A stretch of 8,863 nt of DNA from Candidatus Cloacimonas sp. 4484_275 (GCA_002085205.1 NATF01000028.1:1-8863); one strand, 5' to 3'; positions 1-7,003 are shown, numbered from the stretch's first letter. Numbers and translations: made by a program. Notes: generated by a model from the sequence alone, not told the origin.

Positions 1-367
1 AATAGATGAATATATTGAAGGATTGAAAGAAATATTTAAAGTAACTAAAAACAGAGCTGTTGAATTAGAAAGAATAGTTACACTAAGTTTGAACGCCCTA
101 AATGATGCTTTGGAAATAAAACCAAATTATCCAACCGGAGACGATAATGAACCCACTTTTACAGCACCTGCCAACAAACCTGATATAGAGTGCTATTATG
201 ATTCTTTCAATGCTATCTGTGAAGTTACTTTACTTACCAATAAATTACAATGGTTTAATGAAGGACAGCCTGTAATGAGGCACATTAGGGATTTTGAAGA
301 GCAAAATAAAGAAAAAGTGACATATTGCCTTTTTATTGCTCCAAGAAAAACACTATTAGCAGCATAA
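1..367 (+). CDS. AlwI-like type II restriction endonuclease, C-terminal part (5' end outside window)
   Basis: The frame is open to the left edge, so the true start lies outside the window; the TTG at 23 is only an internal codon. Counting from 23, the fragment has P53-D54 followed 13 residues later by E67-V-T, then a conserved-looking block with Q75, E80, P83-V and R86-H-I, and finally FIAP (104-107). This pattern resembles the catalytic PD-(D/E)XK core of the AlwI/PleI group of endonucleases, which cut DNA outside short asymmetric sites. The family match is from memory of motifs, not a search. The stop follows FIAP by only seven residues; I recall relatives continuing further, so the C-terminus may be shortened. 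It sits 2 nt upstream of two DNA methyltransferase genes, which strongly supports the restriction role. Another PD-(D/E)XK type II family is possible. Confidence 0.72.
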   Translation, partial: IDEYIEGLKEIFKVTKNRAVELERIVTLSLNALNDALEIKPNYPTGDDNEPTFTAPANKPDIECYYDSFNAICEVTLLTNKLQWFNEGQPVMRHIRDFEEQNKEKVTYCLFIAPRKTLLAA

Positions 368-369
368 TA

Positions 370-1155
370 ATGGAAATAAACAAAATATATAAAGGAGATT
401 GTAATGAAATTATGCAAAATGAAATTGATAAAGAATCTATTTCATTAATTTTTGCAGACCCACCATACAATCTATCTGGCAGTAGCTTAAATCTTAAAAA
501 CAACAAAACCGGAGGTGCTTTTTATAAAGTAAATGAAGATTGGGATACTTTTGATGATAAGGAATATTTGGATTTTACAAAAAAATGGATAAAATCTGCT
601 ATTTCTACATTAAAGTCCAACGGTAGTTTGTATATCTCTTGCACCCAACACAATATTGGAGAAATCTTAATTGTAGGTAAAGAATTAGGATTAAAACTAA
701 ACAATATTCTTATTTGGTATAAAGTAAATGCTATGCCTAATATAACAAAAAGAACATTTACCCATTCTACTGAGTTTGTTTGTTGGTTTGTTAAAGGGAA
801 AAATTGGGTTTTTAATTATGAAACCGTTAAAAAAATAAATCCCAACAAGACAAAAACAGGTGCAGATAAACAAATGAGAGATTTTTTAGATTTTATCACA
901 TTGCCTATTGTCCAAGGAAAAGAAAGATTGCGCGGAGACAATGGAAGAGCCTTACATCCAACTCAAAAGCCTGAAAGATTATTAGAACTTATTATTCAAG
1001 CATCTTCAAATAAAGGAGATATTATTTTAGATCCTTTCTTTGGGACAGGAACAACAGGTGTTGTTGCACAAAGATTACAACGAAAATGGATTGGAATTGA
1101 AATAAATGAAAAATATATTGAAATGTCAAAAAAAAGAATTAAAAAAGAAAAATAA
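370..1155 (+). CDS. DNA adenine-N6 methyltransferase, beta class (first of tandem pair)
   Basis: This 261-aa enzyme should transfer a methyl group from S-adenosylmethionine to adenine in the site cut by the neighbouring endonuclease, protecting host DNA. Catalytic motif IV, DPPY, is at residues 30-33, near the N-terminus. Motif X (HPTQKPERLLE) begins near 196 and the SAM-binding motif I, DPFFGTGTTG, is at 221-230, with the motif II acidic residue at E244. Catalytic motif before SAM motif is the beta arrangement, and DPPY favours N6-adenine over N4-cytosine. The specificity region lies roughly between residues 120 and 195. I chose the ATG at 370 because IYKGDCNEIM then falls at the N-terminus as usual in the family; the frame is open further upstream (to 325) but that extension overlaps the endonuclease gene and has no family features. 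There is no clear Shine-Dalgarno, so translational coupling to the upstream stop (2-nt gap) is likely. Arginines are mostly AGA. Confidence 0.93.
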   Translation: MEINKIYKGDCNEIMQNEIDKESISLIFADPPYNLSGSSLNLKNNKTGGAFYKVNEDWDTFDDKEYLDFTKKWIKSAISTLKSNGSLYISCTQHNIGEILIVGKELGLKLNNILIWYKVNAMPNITKRTFTHSTEFVCWFVKGKNWVFNYETVKKINPNKTKTGADKQMRDFLDFITLPIVQGKERLRGDNGRALHPTQKPERLLELIIQASSNKGDIILDPFFGTGTTGVVAQRLQRKWIGIEINEKYIEMSKKRIKKEK

Positions 1156-1157
1156 AT

Positions 1158-1955
1158 ATGTCAAAAATTATATTAAAATTAGGTGATTCTTTAAAGCTTA
1201 TGAAAGAGCTTCCTGAAAAAAGCGTTAATATGATATTCGCAGATCCTCCTTATAATTTATCAGGTAAAAAGCACCAAACTGTTAAAAGCGGTAAAATGGT
1301 AGCCTGTGATAAAGGCGATTGGGATATTATCAGTGATATTCACGAATTTAATGAAAAATGGATAAAAGAATGTATAAGAATTTTAGCGGATAACGGAACA
1401 ATTTGGATTTCAGGAACGCTTCATAATCATCCATCGATAGGTGTTATTCTAAAAAAATTAGGTTTATGGATAATTAATGATATTATTTGGTATAAAAGAA
1501 ATGCTCCGCCATTATTATCTAAAACTCGTTTAGCTCCATCAACAGAATTAATATGGTTAGCAAGTAAAACAAAAAAATATTATTTTGATTATGATACTGC
1601 TAAAATTTTAAACGGAGGGAAACAAATGAGAAATTTATGGGAAATAAATGCTCAGAGACATAAAACAAAACACCCAACGGAGAAACCTGAAAAACTTCTG
1701 GAAAGAATTATTTTATTGGGAAGTAAAGAAGGGGATACGGTATTTGACCCATTTATGGGAAGTGGTACAACAGGTATCGTTGCAAAAAGATTAAAACGAA
1801 ATTTTATTGGTTTTGAAATTTCACCTGAATACTATGAAATTGCCCAAAAAAGAATCAATAAAGAAAAGTTAAACGGCCATATTGTATATTCTGATAAATT
1901 AATTAAACAAAATAAACAATTAAAACTTTTTTTTGGAACAACAAGCAAAATATAA
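1158..1955 (+). CDS. DNA adenine-N6 methyltransferase, beta class (second of tandem pair)
   Basis: This 265-aa paralogue of the preceding enzyme has the same motif order: DPPYNLSG at 29-36, motif X HPTEKPEKLLE near 172, and SAM-binding DPFMGSGTTG at 197-206. The two proteins align through ADPPYNLSG, the IIWYK/LIWYK segment, the THSTE/APSTE segment and KQMR. They diverge just after KQMR, where this copy has a shorter stretch before motif X; that is the expected place for different target recognition. It also has a C-terminal tail of about 28 residues after QKRINKEK that its partner lacks. The ATG is 2 nt after the upstream stop, implying co-transcription and coupling. Two adenine enzymes beside one endonuclease suggest an asymmetric site with one enzyme per strand; the actual sequence recognised cannot be read from this. 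Confidence 0.93.
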   Translation: MSKIILKLGDSLKLMKELPEKSVNMIFADPPYNLSGKKHQTVKSGKMVACDKGDWDIISDIHEFNEKWIKECIRILADNGTIWISGTLHNHPSIGVILKKLGLWIINDIIWYKRNAPPLLSKTRLAPSTELIWLASKTKKYYFDYDTAKILNGGKQMRNLWEINAQRHKTKHPTEKPEKLLERIILLGSKEGDTVFDPFMGSGTTGIVAKRLKRNFIGFEISPEYYEIAQKRINKEKLNGHIVYSDKLIKQNKQLKLFFGTTSKI

Positions 1956-2044
1956 TTTAATTGTACAACTAACCTTGAAGTCTAACATTTTTTCTTTTTT
2001 TATTAATAAAGCTTTTTGAAATCTTATACTATATTCCGTCGTTG

Positions 2045-2074
2045 TGTCATCCTTCGACTTCGCTCAGGATGACA
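2045..2074. repeat. REP-like palindrome (single copy)
   Basis: Perfect 9-bp arms TGTCATCCT and AGGATGACA flank a 12-base centre, TCGACTTCGCTC. The core, read on the other strand as CCTGAGCGAAGTCGAAGG, is a sequence I recognise as a very common interspersed palindrome in many bacterial genomes, of the kind mobilised by RAYT (REP-associated tyrosine) transposases. Its translation gives the familiar false peptide SSFDFAQDD. Only one copy is in the window and no transposase is present. Confidence 0.7.
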
Positions 2075-2266
2075 ATTTCACATTATATGCCGACTTTTAT
2101 TCTTCCCGAAAAATCTTTCCAATTCCGCACATTCTTTTTTTGTTCGGACGTCTTCCGCCAAAGCGCACATTCGAGGAAAAGTCATATATTCCGCTTCCGA
2201 CGAAATTTTTAAATGCGGCAGAAAAATATCCGAAAGCCGAAAATTTGCCTTTTCAAATTTAATTTA

Positions 2267-2295
2267 TTGCAAAAAAAAGATTTCTCTAATAATTT
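2267..2295 (+). promoter_or_regulatory. Weak candidate sigma-70-type promoter for the regulator gene
   Basis: TTGCAA (2267-2272) and TAATTT (2290-2295) are separated by 17 bases and sit about 40 bases before the regulator start. Both boxes match the consensus only partly, and in AT-rich DNA such matches are frequent. No -24/-12 element is visible here, so the regulator is probably not itself sigma-54 dependent. Confidence 0.2.
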
Positions 2296-2321
2296 GTCCC
2301 TTGTAGGAGAAAATATTAATT

Positions 2322-2326
2322 AAGGA
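2322..2326 (+). promoter_or_regulatory. Ribosome-binding site of the regulator gene
   Basis: AAGGA lies 8 bases before the ATG at 2335. It supports this start, as does the glycine-rich kinase loop beginning only about ten residues into the protein, the normal distance for a kinase domain at the very N-terminus. Confidence 0.6.
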
Positions 2327-2334
2327 CAGCACAA

Positions 2335-5300
2335 ATGCAAGATTTGAAAAAATTGAGCAAAATAGGGGAGGGGCGTTTTTCCGAAGTATTTTTAGTGGAA
2401 ACGCCTCAACGCGCGAAATTTGTCCTGAAACAATACAAAAGCGGATTTGGGCGGGAAGCACGACGCGAATATTTGTATTTGAACACCTTTTCCGACGAAA
2501 GTATCGTCAAAGCCGTGCAATTTTTCGAAGGGGAAAATCCGGCGCTTTTATTGGAGCATGTTTCGGGAAAAGTACTTCATTATTCGCTTTTTTCAAATCG
2601 GAAACAAATTTTTTCTTTTCTGGCCGGTTTGGCGGAAACGATTTCCAAGATTCACGCCGCCGGAATTTGTCTGAACGATTTGAAACCGGAAAACATCATT
2701 GTTCGGAAAAACAAACCCGTAATTCTTGATTTCGGTTTAGCCACTTTGAATTTGTATAACGATGGATTTTTGCGCGGCACTCTTGCTTACGCGGCTCCCG
2801 AAAAATTTCTGCACCAAACAAATCACTTTCCGGCTGATGTTTTTTCGCTGGGAATCATTTTTCTTTTTTTAACGACAGGGAAAACTCCCGCCGATAATTT
2901 TTCCCTTTCCGAATACAAAGAATTGCTGGCAAATCGGGAAAAATGGGAAAATTACATTTCCAAATTACCGATACCGGAATTTATAAAACGAATGTTGAAT
3001 TTTTCCGCTTTGAAAAGACCGACGGCTCTTGTTTGCGCAAATTATTTCGCCGAACACGGCGCTTTGAAATTAAAAGATTTAACTAATTTGGAAATTAAAA
3101 ATATTGTCTTCCAAAATCAAATTAAAGCGGCGGAAAAACTTTTAAAAGTCGGCTATCTGAAATGTAACTCGTTCGACGAGCCGAAAATAATCATTAATTT
3201 ATTGTCTTTACTTTCGGAATCCCAAAACAGGCAACTTATCATTCTGAAAGAAAGGGATTTTATTTGGTCTCCGCAAATATTTTTCAAATCCCTTTCTTCC
3301 GCTCTCAGAACGGAAGTGAAGACGGCTTCCGAACTAAAAAAAGTGATTAACAAAAAAGCGGATATTAATATTTTGCTGATTCGGGAAGAACCGTATTCCG
3401 ACTTTTTTGACGATTTTCCGAAAACAAAAAATGTTCTGATTTTGAAAAAAGAGGAGGAAAGCGAAATTGCAAATATTTCCAAACGGGAATTAAAAGAAAT
3501 TCTGGCAAATATTCATCTTAAAAATTCGGAAAAATTGCTAAAAAATTATCGTTCTTCCAGACCCTATTTTATCCGTTTGTTGCTACTAAATTTGATTTCC
3601 GAAACCAACCGAAATACCGCTTCCGAGCGGGATAACGAATTAACCGTTTTTGTTTCTCAGGCTGGAATTCCCATTCCGTTTGTGCTCGTTGAAAAACTTT
3701 GGAACAATTGGAAACAGCTTTTGCAAGATGCGATTTATCATCATCAACTTATTCTGGAAGGTGAGGCATTACGAGTTGTCGGCAAATCTGCGGGAAATTG
3801 TTCGGCGAAATTTCTGAAAAAGGCGGCGCAGACAGCGGCGGAATTGAAATTGTTTTTTGTGGCGGCAAGGATTTTTCAGCTTTTACGAGACGATAAATCG
3901 GCGTTGGAATTTTACCGATACCACATTATGTCGCTTATTTCTGCGGAATATTATTTTTCCGCTTTTGAAACTTATCGCACCTTACATCGTGATTTTTCCG
4001 AACAAAAAATTCCTTTTGATTTGCAGAAAAAGGAAGCGTTTTTAAGCAGAATTTGCGGTTTTCCGCGCAAAGCGCTTCAAATTTATAAACGATTGGAGAA
4101 AAACTTAAATGGACTGGAACAAGCTGTTATTTCAGCTGATAAAGCGATTGTTTTGCAAGAATTGGGAGAGTATGAACAAGCGATAAAATTGTATGAAAAA
4201 GCGGCGACAACTTTTGTTGCAGAGGGAAAAATAAAAGATTCTCTTCGCACAAAAAACAATCTCGGAGTTGTTTTGGTGGCGCAAAACCGATTCAGAGAAG
4301 CGGAAAATACTTTCAGAGACCTGCTTAAAACTGCTGAAACTTATAACGATATTCAGTTTGTGACGATGGCGAATTTAAATTTAGCCGATGTCTTTTTGAA
4401 GACCGGAGAATGGAAAAAGAGTTTGCATTTTGCGCGTTGCGCTTCCGAAATTGCGGAAAAGCACAAAAAGTTTGAGATTCAAATTTATGCCGAATTATAT
4501 GCAATTCAAGCTAATTTTGCCTTGGGAAATTCCGCCGAATTTCCCAAAATTATCCGTCGAATGCAAGACGACAAAAAAATAAAAGAAAACAAAAAATTAT
4601 ATAATTATCTGCAAACGGTATTTCTTTTTATTACCGAATTTATCGAGGAATCCGCCGCCACGAAAATTGCCGCCGAATTGGAAAATGCAAACATCGATGT
4701 TGACGACGAGACGAAACTTACTTTGTTTTTTCATTTTTATCGTCGAAATCAAATTTTTAAAACTTTGGAAATTTTCCGCAAAATAGATGACAAAAAGTTT
4801 GCTCGCGCCGTTTTGGAATCGGATTCCGAAAAAATTAAAACGCTTTTGAACAACTTTACTGTAAGCGGCAATGTTTACCGTTATTTGTATTTTGCATCTC
4901 AAATTCTGTTAAGCGGGAAATTCTCCGATGCAAAAAATCTGCTGGAAAATATTCGCGGTTTTCTGAAAATATATTCGTTTGCTCCTCTGGAATCTCTTTT
5001 GACGAAAAGAAACAATGTTCCTCACCAATTACCGGTGTATTGGGAAATTCTCAATAGAATTCACGGAAGTGTGGAATTTTCCAAAACAATGCAAGCCGTT
5101 TTGAGCGGTATTTTGAAAATCGGAAAACTGGAACGAGCGATTTATTTCTATTATCAACATGGAGACATACAGCCGGTAATCGGTTTGGACAGCGAATTGG
5201 CGGAAATCGACACGGAAAATATTATGGTGAGCAGAACGATTCTGCACGATACCATTAAAATGGGAAAATTGCGCTTTCTCACGAATCTTCAGGAAGATAT

Positions 5301-6501
5301 TCCCTTTGATATTCATTCCAGCATTTTCGGTCTCGGTTTGCGCACGGCTCTCTGTTTTCCGCTGATAATTAACGGCGAAACCAAAGGAATAATTTATTCC
5401 GATGCACGCGGCGACAAAGTTTTCAGCGAGGAAGAGAAAAAAGTGTTGGAATTGATTCTGATTCAAGCTCGTTCCGCTTTGGAAAAATCGGATATTTTTG
5501 AAAATTTGAAACGGGAAACGGAAACGATAAAATCAAATGTTTCGGGAGAATTTTTCCGTGATATTATCGGCAGTTCCCGTCGAATGCAGGAAATATTTTC
5601 GCTGATGAAAACAGTCGGCGAACATAATGTAAATGTTCTGATTACGGGACCTACCGGAAGCGGCAAAGAATTAATTGCGCGAGCTTTACACGATGAATAC
5701 GCCAAAAATTCACCTTTCGTTGTGGTTAATTGTGCGGCCATTCCCGAACAACTTTTGGAAAGCGAACTTTTCGGTTATAAAAAGGGAGCTTTTACCGGTG
5801 CCGTGAATGACAGAAAGGGAAAAATCGAGATGGCAAACGAAGGAACTCTCTTTCTTGACGAAATCGGCGATATGCCGCTTTCATTACAAGCAAAACTTTT
5901 GCGCGTTATTCAGGAAAGAGTCGTTACTCCCATCGGCAGTTCTCGAGAAATTCGCGTTTCCATTCGATTGATTGCCGCCACCAATCAGGATTTGGAAAAA
6001 ATGGTGGAAAACAAACTGTTTCGGGAAGACCTCTATTATCGCCTGAAAGTGATCAATATAAAATTACCGCCGTTGAGTGAAAGGAAAGAGGATATTCCTC
6101 AACTTGTGTATCATTTTATCAGAAAATTTAATAAGAAATTCGACAAAAATATTAACGGAATTTCTTCCGAGGCTCTTAATTTTCTCCGCAACAAAGAATG
6201 GAAAGGAAATGTGCGCGAATTGGAGAATGAAATTGAAAAAGCGGTTTTACTGTGCAACGACACTATTTTGAGTCTTGAATATCTGAAAGATGCTGATAAT
6301 CGAGACAGCTTTTCACTTTTTGATAACATTCCCGAAAAATGGAAAGAATACCAGAATTATAAAAACAGAATTGCAACCACTCTTGATGCCAATTACATCA
6401 AAAGACTATTGAAAACCGCAAACGGTAATATTCGGAAAGCGAGCAAACTTGCCGGAATCAGTCGCACCCAAATTTATCGGCTGCTGAACAAAGAAAAGTG
6501 A
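2335..6501 (+). CDS. Ser/Thr kinase - TPR - GAF - sigma-54 activator fusion regulator
   Basis: A 1388-aa, probably cytoplasmic one-protein signalling system. Residues 1-240 form a Hanks-type kinase: glycine loop GEGRFSEV (11-18), K32, catalytic D115-L-K117 and N120, DFG (132-134), APE (154-156). Residues 250-500 look like a worn-down STAND-type ATPase module without a Walker A motif. Residues 500-900 are helical TPR-like repeats, clearest at 570-735. A GAF-like sensor spans about 905-1048 and a linker helix about 1046-1070. The sigma-54 activator AAA+ domain covers about 1075-1310: Walker A GPTGSGKE (1105-1112), GAFTGA loop (1151-1156) that contacts sigma-54, Walker B FLDEIGD (D1175, E1176), arginine-finger segment FREDLYYRL, and GNVREL (1291-1296). 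A Fis-type helix-turn-helix ends the protein (about 1350-1386). All activator motifs are intact, so it should remodel sigma-54 polymerase. No receiver domain or membrane segment is seen. Its ligand and phosphorylation targets are unknown. A sigma-54-type promoter stands in front of the next gene. Confidence 0.93.
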   Translation: MQDLKKLSKIGEGRFSEVFLVETPQRAKFVLKQYKSGFGREARREYLYLNTFSDESIVKAVQFFEGENPALLLEHVSGKVLHYSLFSNRKQIFSFLAGLAETISKIHAAGICLNDLKPENIIVRKNKPVILDFGLATLNLYNDGFLRGTLAYAAPEKFLHQTNHFPADVFSLGIIFLFLTTGKTPADNFSLSEYKELLANREKWENYISKLPIPEFIKRMLNFSALKRPTALVCANYFAEHGALKLKDLTNLEIKNIVFQNQIKAAEKLLKVGYLKCNSFDEPKIIINLLSLLSESQNRQLIILKERDFIWSPQIFFKSLSSALRTEVKTASELKKVINKKADINILLIREEPYSDFFDDFPKTKNVLILKKEEESEIANISKRELKEILANIHLKNSEKLLKNYRSSRPYFIRLLLLNLISETNRNTASERDNELTVFVSQAGIPIPFVLVEKLWNNWKQLLQDAIYHHQLILEGEALRVVGKSAGNCSAKFLKKAAQTAAELKLFFVAARIFQLLRDDKSALEFYRYHIMSLISAEYYFSAFETYRTLHRDFSEQKIPFDLQKKEAFLSRICGFPRKALQIYKRLEKNLNGLEQAVISADKAIVLQELGEYEQAIKLYEKAATTFVAEGKIKDSLRTKNNLGVVLVAQNRFREAENTFRDLLKTAETYNDIQFVTMANLNLADVFLKTGEWKKSLHFARCASEIAEKHKKFEIQIYAELYAIQANFALGNSAEFPKIIRRMQDDKKIKENKKLYNYLQTVFLFITEFIEESAATKIAAELENANIDVDDETKLTLFFHFYRRNQIFKTLEIFRKIDDKKFARAVLESDSEKIKTLLNNFTVSGNVYRYLYFASQILLSGKFSDAKNLLENIRGFLKIYSFAPLESLLTKRNNVPHQLPVYWEILNRIHGSVEFSKTMQAVLSGILKIGKLERAIYFYYQHGDIQPVIGLDSELAEIDTENIMVSRTILHDTIKMGKLRFLTNLQEDIPFDIHSSIFGLGLRTALCFPLIINGETKGIIYSDARGDKVFSEEEKKVLELILIQARSALEKSDIFENLKRETETIKSNVSGEFFRDIIGSSRRMQEIFSLMKTVGEHNVNVLITGPTGSGKELIARALHDEYAKNSPFVVVNCAAIPEQLLESELFGYKKGAFTGAVNDRKGKIEMANEGTLFLDEIGDMPLSLQAKLLRVIQERVVTPIGSSREIRVSIRLIAATNQDLEKMVENKLFREDLYYRLKVINIKLPPLSERKEDIPQLVYHFIRKFNKKFDKNINGISSEALNFLRNKEWKGNVRELENEIEKAVLLCNDTILSLEYLKDADNRDSFSLFDNIPEKWKEYQNYKNRIATTLDANYIKRLLKTANGNIRKASKLAGISRTQIYRLLNKEK

Positions 6502-6521
6502 AACACAACTGTTTCAGTTGT
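6500..6521. repeat. Interleaved inverted repeats at the regulator stop codon
   Basis: Four contiguous blocks read GAAAC, ACAACT, GTTTC, AGTTGT, that is a-b-a'-b'. Block b pairs with b' as ACAACTG-TTT-CAGTTGT, or a pairs with a'. The first block overlaps the TGA stop. No T-run follows, so it is not a standard terminator. It also contains TGT-N10-ACA (6510-6525), a form used by some sigma-54 activators as an upstream binding site; this could be chance. Confidence 0.5.
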
Positions 6522-6550
6522 AACAAAAAAGTTGCAAACCGTCTATTTGC

Positions 6551-6600
6551 TTGTTCGCGGAAAGAGAGAAATTCTTCACAATTGTTTTTGCCGCGAATAA
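6551..6600. repeat. Ten-bp inverted repeat with wide loop
   Basis: TTGTTCGCGG (6551-6560) pairs with CCGCGAATAA (6591-6600); nine positions are Watson-Crick and one is G-T. The GC-rich core TTCGCGG/CCGCGAA stands out in AT-rich surroundings. The loop is 30 bases and no T-run follows directly, so a role as transcript-end structure, operator or small-RNA element is undecided. Confidence 0.45.
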
Positions 6601-6646
6601 TTAAATTTCAATAAATTACCGGTTAATAGCGTTTTAAATGGGAAGA

Positions 6647-6805
6647 TTACAGCTTTCGTAATTCTTCAATATCGAAGGTTTTATCACCAAATCGATAAAT
6701 AGCTGTTTTCTCCCGTTGATTGTTTAAATTTCAAAAAACGGCATAAGAATCAGCATCCTGAAAAATTTTCGCAAGAACATGAATAATTTCTTTAATAGCA
6801 AGAAG
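6647..6805 (-). pseudogene. Possible decayed coding fragment, function unknown
   Basis: Read on the minus strand, 24 codons ending in KIFQDADSYAVF are followed by a TGA, and the same frame then continues for 27 codons to a TAA, ending IYRFGDKTFDIEELRKL. The residue mix looks like real protein on both sides of the single internal stop, suggesting a remnant of a small gene. There is no start codon or ribosome-binding site in the frame. I do not recognise the family. Chance is a serious alternative at this length. Confidence 0.25.
6746..6761. promoter_or_regulatory. Candidate activator-binding site 1
   Basis: AGAATCAG-CATC-CTGA resembles the reverse complement of the dyad at 6818-6836 (AGAATCAG-GAATT-CTGA). 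It is centred about 220 bases before the predicted sigma-54 start, within the range of enhancer-like sites. It also lies in the possible decayed minus-strand fragment, so its resemblance may be accidental. Confidence 0.25.
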
Positions 6806-6817
6806 TTAACTGTTTTT

Positions 6818-6836
6818 TCAGAATTCCTGATTCTGA
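6818..6836. promoter_or_regulatory. Candidate activator-binding dyad (site 2)
   Basis: TCAGAAT and ATTCTGA form perfect 7-bp arms around TCCTG. The centre is about 150 bases upstream of the predicted start at roughly 6976, a typical distance for the binding site of a sigma-54 activator. That the upstream regulator binds here is inference. Confidence 0.35.
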
Positions 6837-6948
6837 TTTTGAAGTAATTTTTTTCGTAACTTTCTTTTATCGAAAAAGAAAAATAAAAATAGATAATCCG
6901 CTTTTTTTTAAGAAGTTACGCAATCAATTCGATTTTGATAAAATAACT

Positions 6949-6965
6949 TTGGCACAACCTTTGCT
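6949..6965 (+). promoter_or_regulatory. Sigma-54 (RpoN) -24/-12 promoter
   Basis: TTGGCAC (6949-6955), five bases, then TTGCT (6961-6965). The GG and GC pairs are exactly 10 bases apart. Against the known consensus TGGCACG-N4-TTGCW only the G after CAC differs (A here). Transcription would begin about 12 bases after the GC, near 6976, giving a short leader with a ribosome-binding site. It lies directly between a sigma-54 activator gene and the next gene. One caution: the motif is in frame with the downstream protein, so it could be a relic of coding sequence. Confidence 0.7.
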
Positions 6966-6995
6966 AAAATAGTAAGCGAGCGTGCACTCAAAAAA

Positions 6996-7003
6996 AAGGA
7001 AGG
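6996..7003 (+). promoter_or_regulatory. Ribosome-binding site before overlapping ATG/GTG starts
   Basis: AAGGAAGG lies 8 bases before an ATG at 7012 and 10 bases before a GTG at 7014. The ATG is better placed but leads to only 16 codons before TGA (7060-7062); the GTG opens the long frame. Confidence 0.5.

Larger units (their letters stand above)
1956..2334. other. Noncoding gap between R-M operon and regulator
   Basis: No supported gene lies in these 379 bases. The first part is AT-rich, with an 8-bp palindrome TTGTACAA at 1961-1968 and no hairpin plus T-run to serve as an obvious terminator for the methyltransferase operon. A REP-like palindrome follows at 2045-2074. From about 2090 the base use becomes like the downstream gene (frequent TTCCG and CCGA). 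A 72-codon frame runs 2044-2262, but it starts inside the palindrome and has no ribosome-binding site. The last 60 bases hold the leader of the regulator gene. Confidence 0.6.

Noticed and set aside
325..369. Upstream extension of the first methyltransferase
   Set aside because: It overlaps the endonuclease gene in another frame; the ATG at 370 places the usual KGDC-type N-terminus correctly.
391..406. AAAGGAG followed by ATG at 404, resembling a ribosome-binding site and start
   Set aside because: The ATG is out of frame with the methyltransferase, and the bases are explained as coding for YKGDCNE.
2044..2262. A 72-codon + strand frame starting SSFDFAQDD
   Set aside because: It begins inside the REP-like palindrome, whose translation always gives this peptide; it starts with GTG and has no ribosome-binding site.
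2264..2300. Possible -24/-12 promoter before the regulator
   Set aside because: A TTGC is present at 2267-2270 but no GG lies at the required distance upstream.
5029..5741. Minus-strand frames opposite the regulator
   Set aside because: They overlap the GAF and AAA+ coding sequence, whose motifs are intact on the + strand; no ribosome-binding sites.
6500..6530. Possible CRISPR repeat (GTTTCAGTTGTAAC-like)
   Set aside because: Only one copy exists, with no spacing pattern and no cas genes.
6799..6972. A + strand stop-to-stop frame before the surface-protein gene
   Set aside because: It has no start codon and a lysine/phenylalanine-rich content expected from AT-rich DNA.
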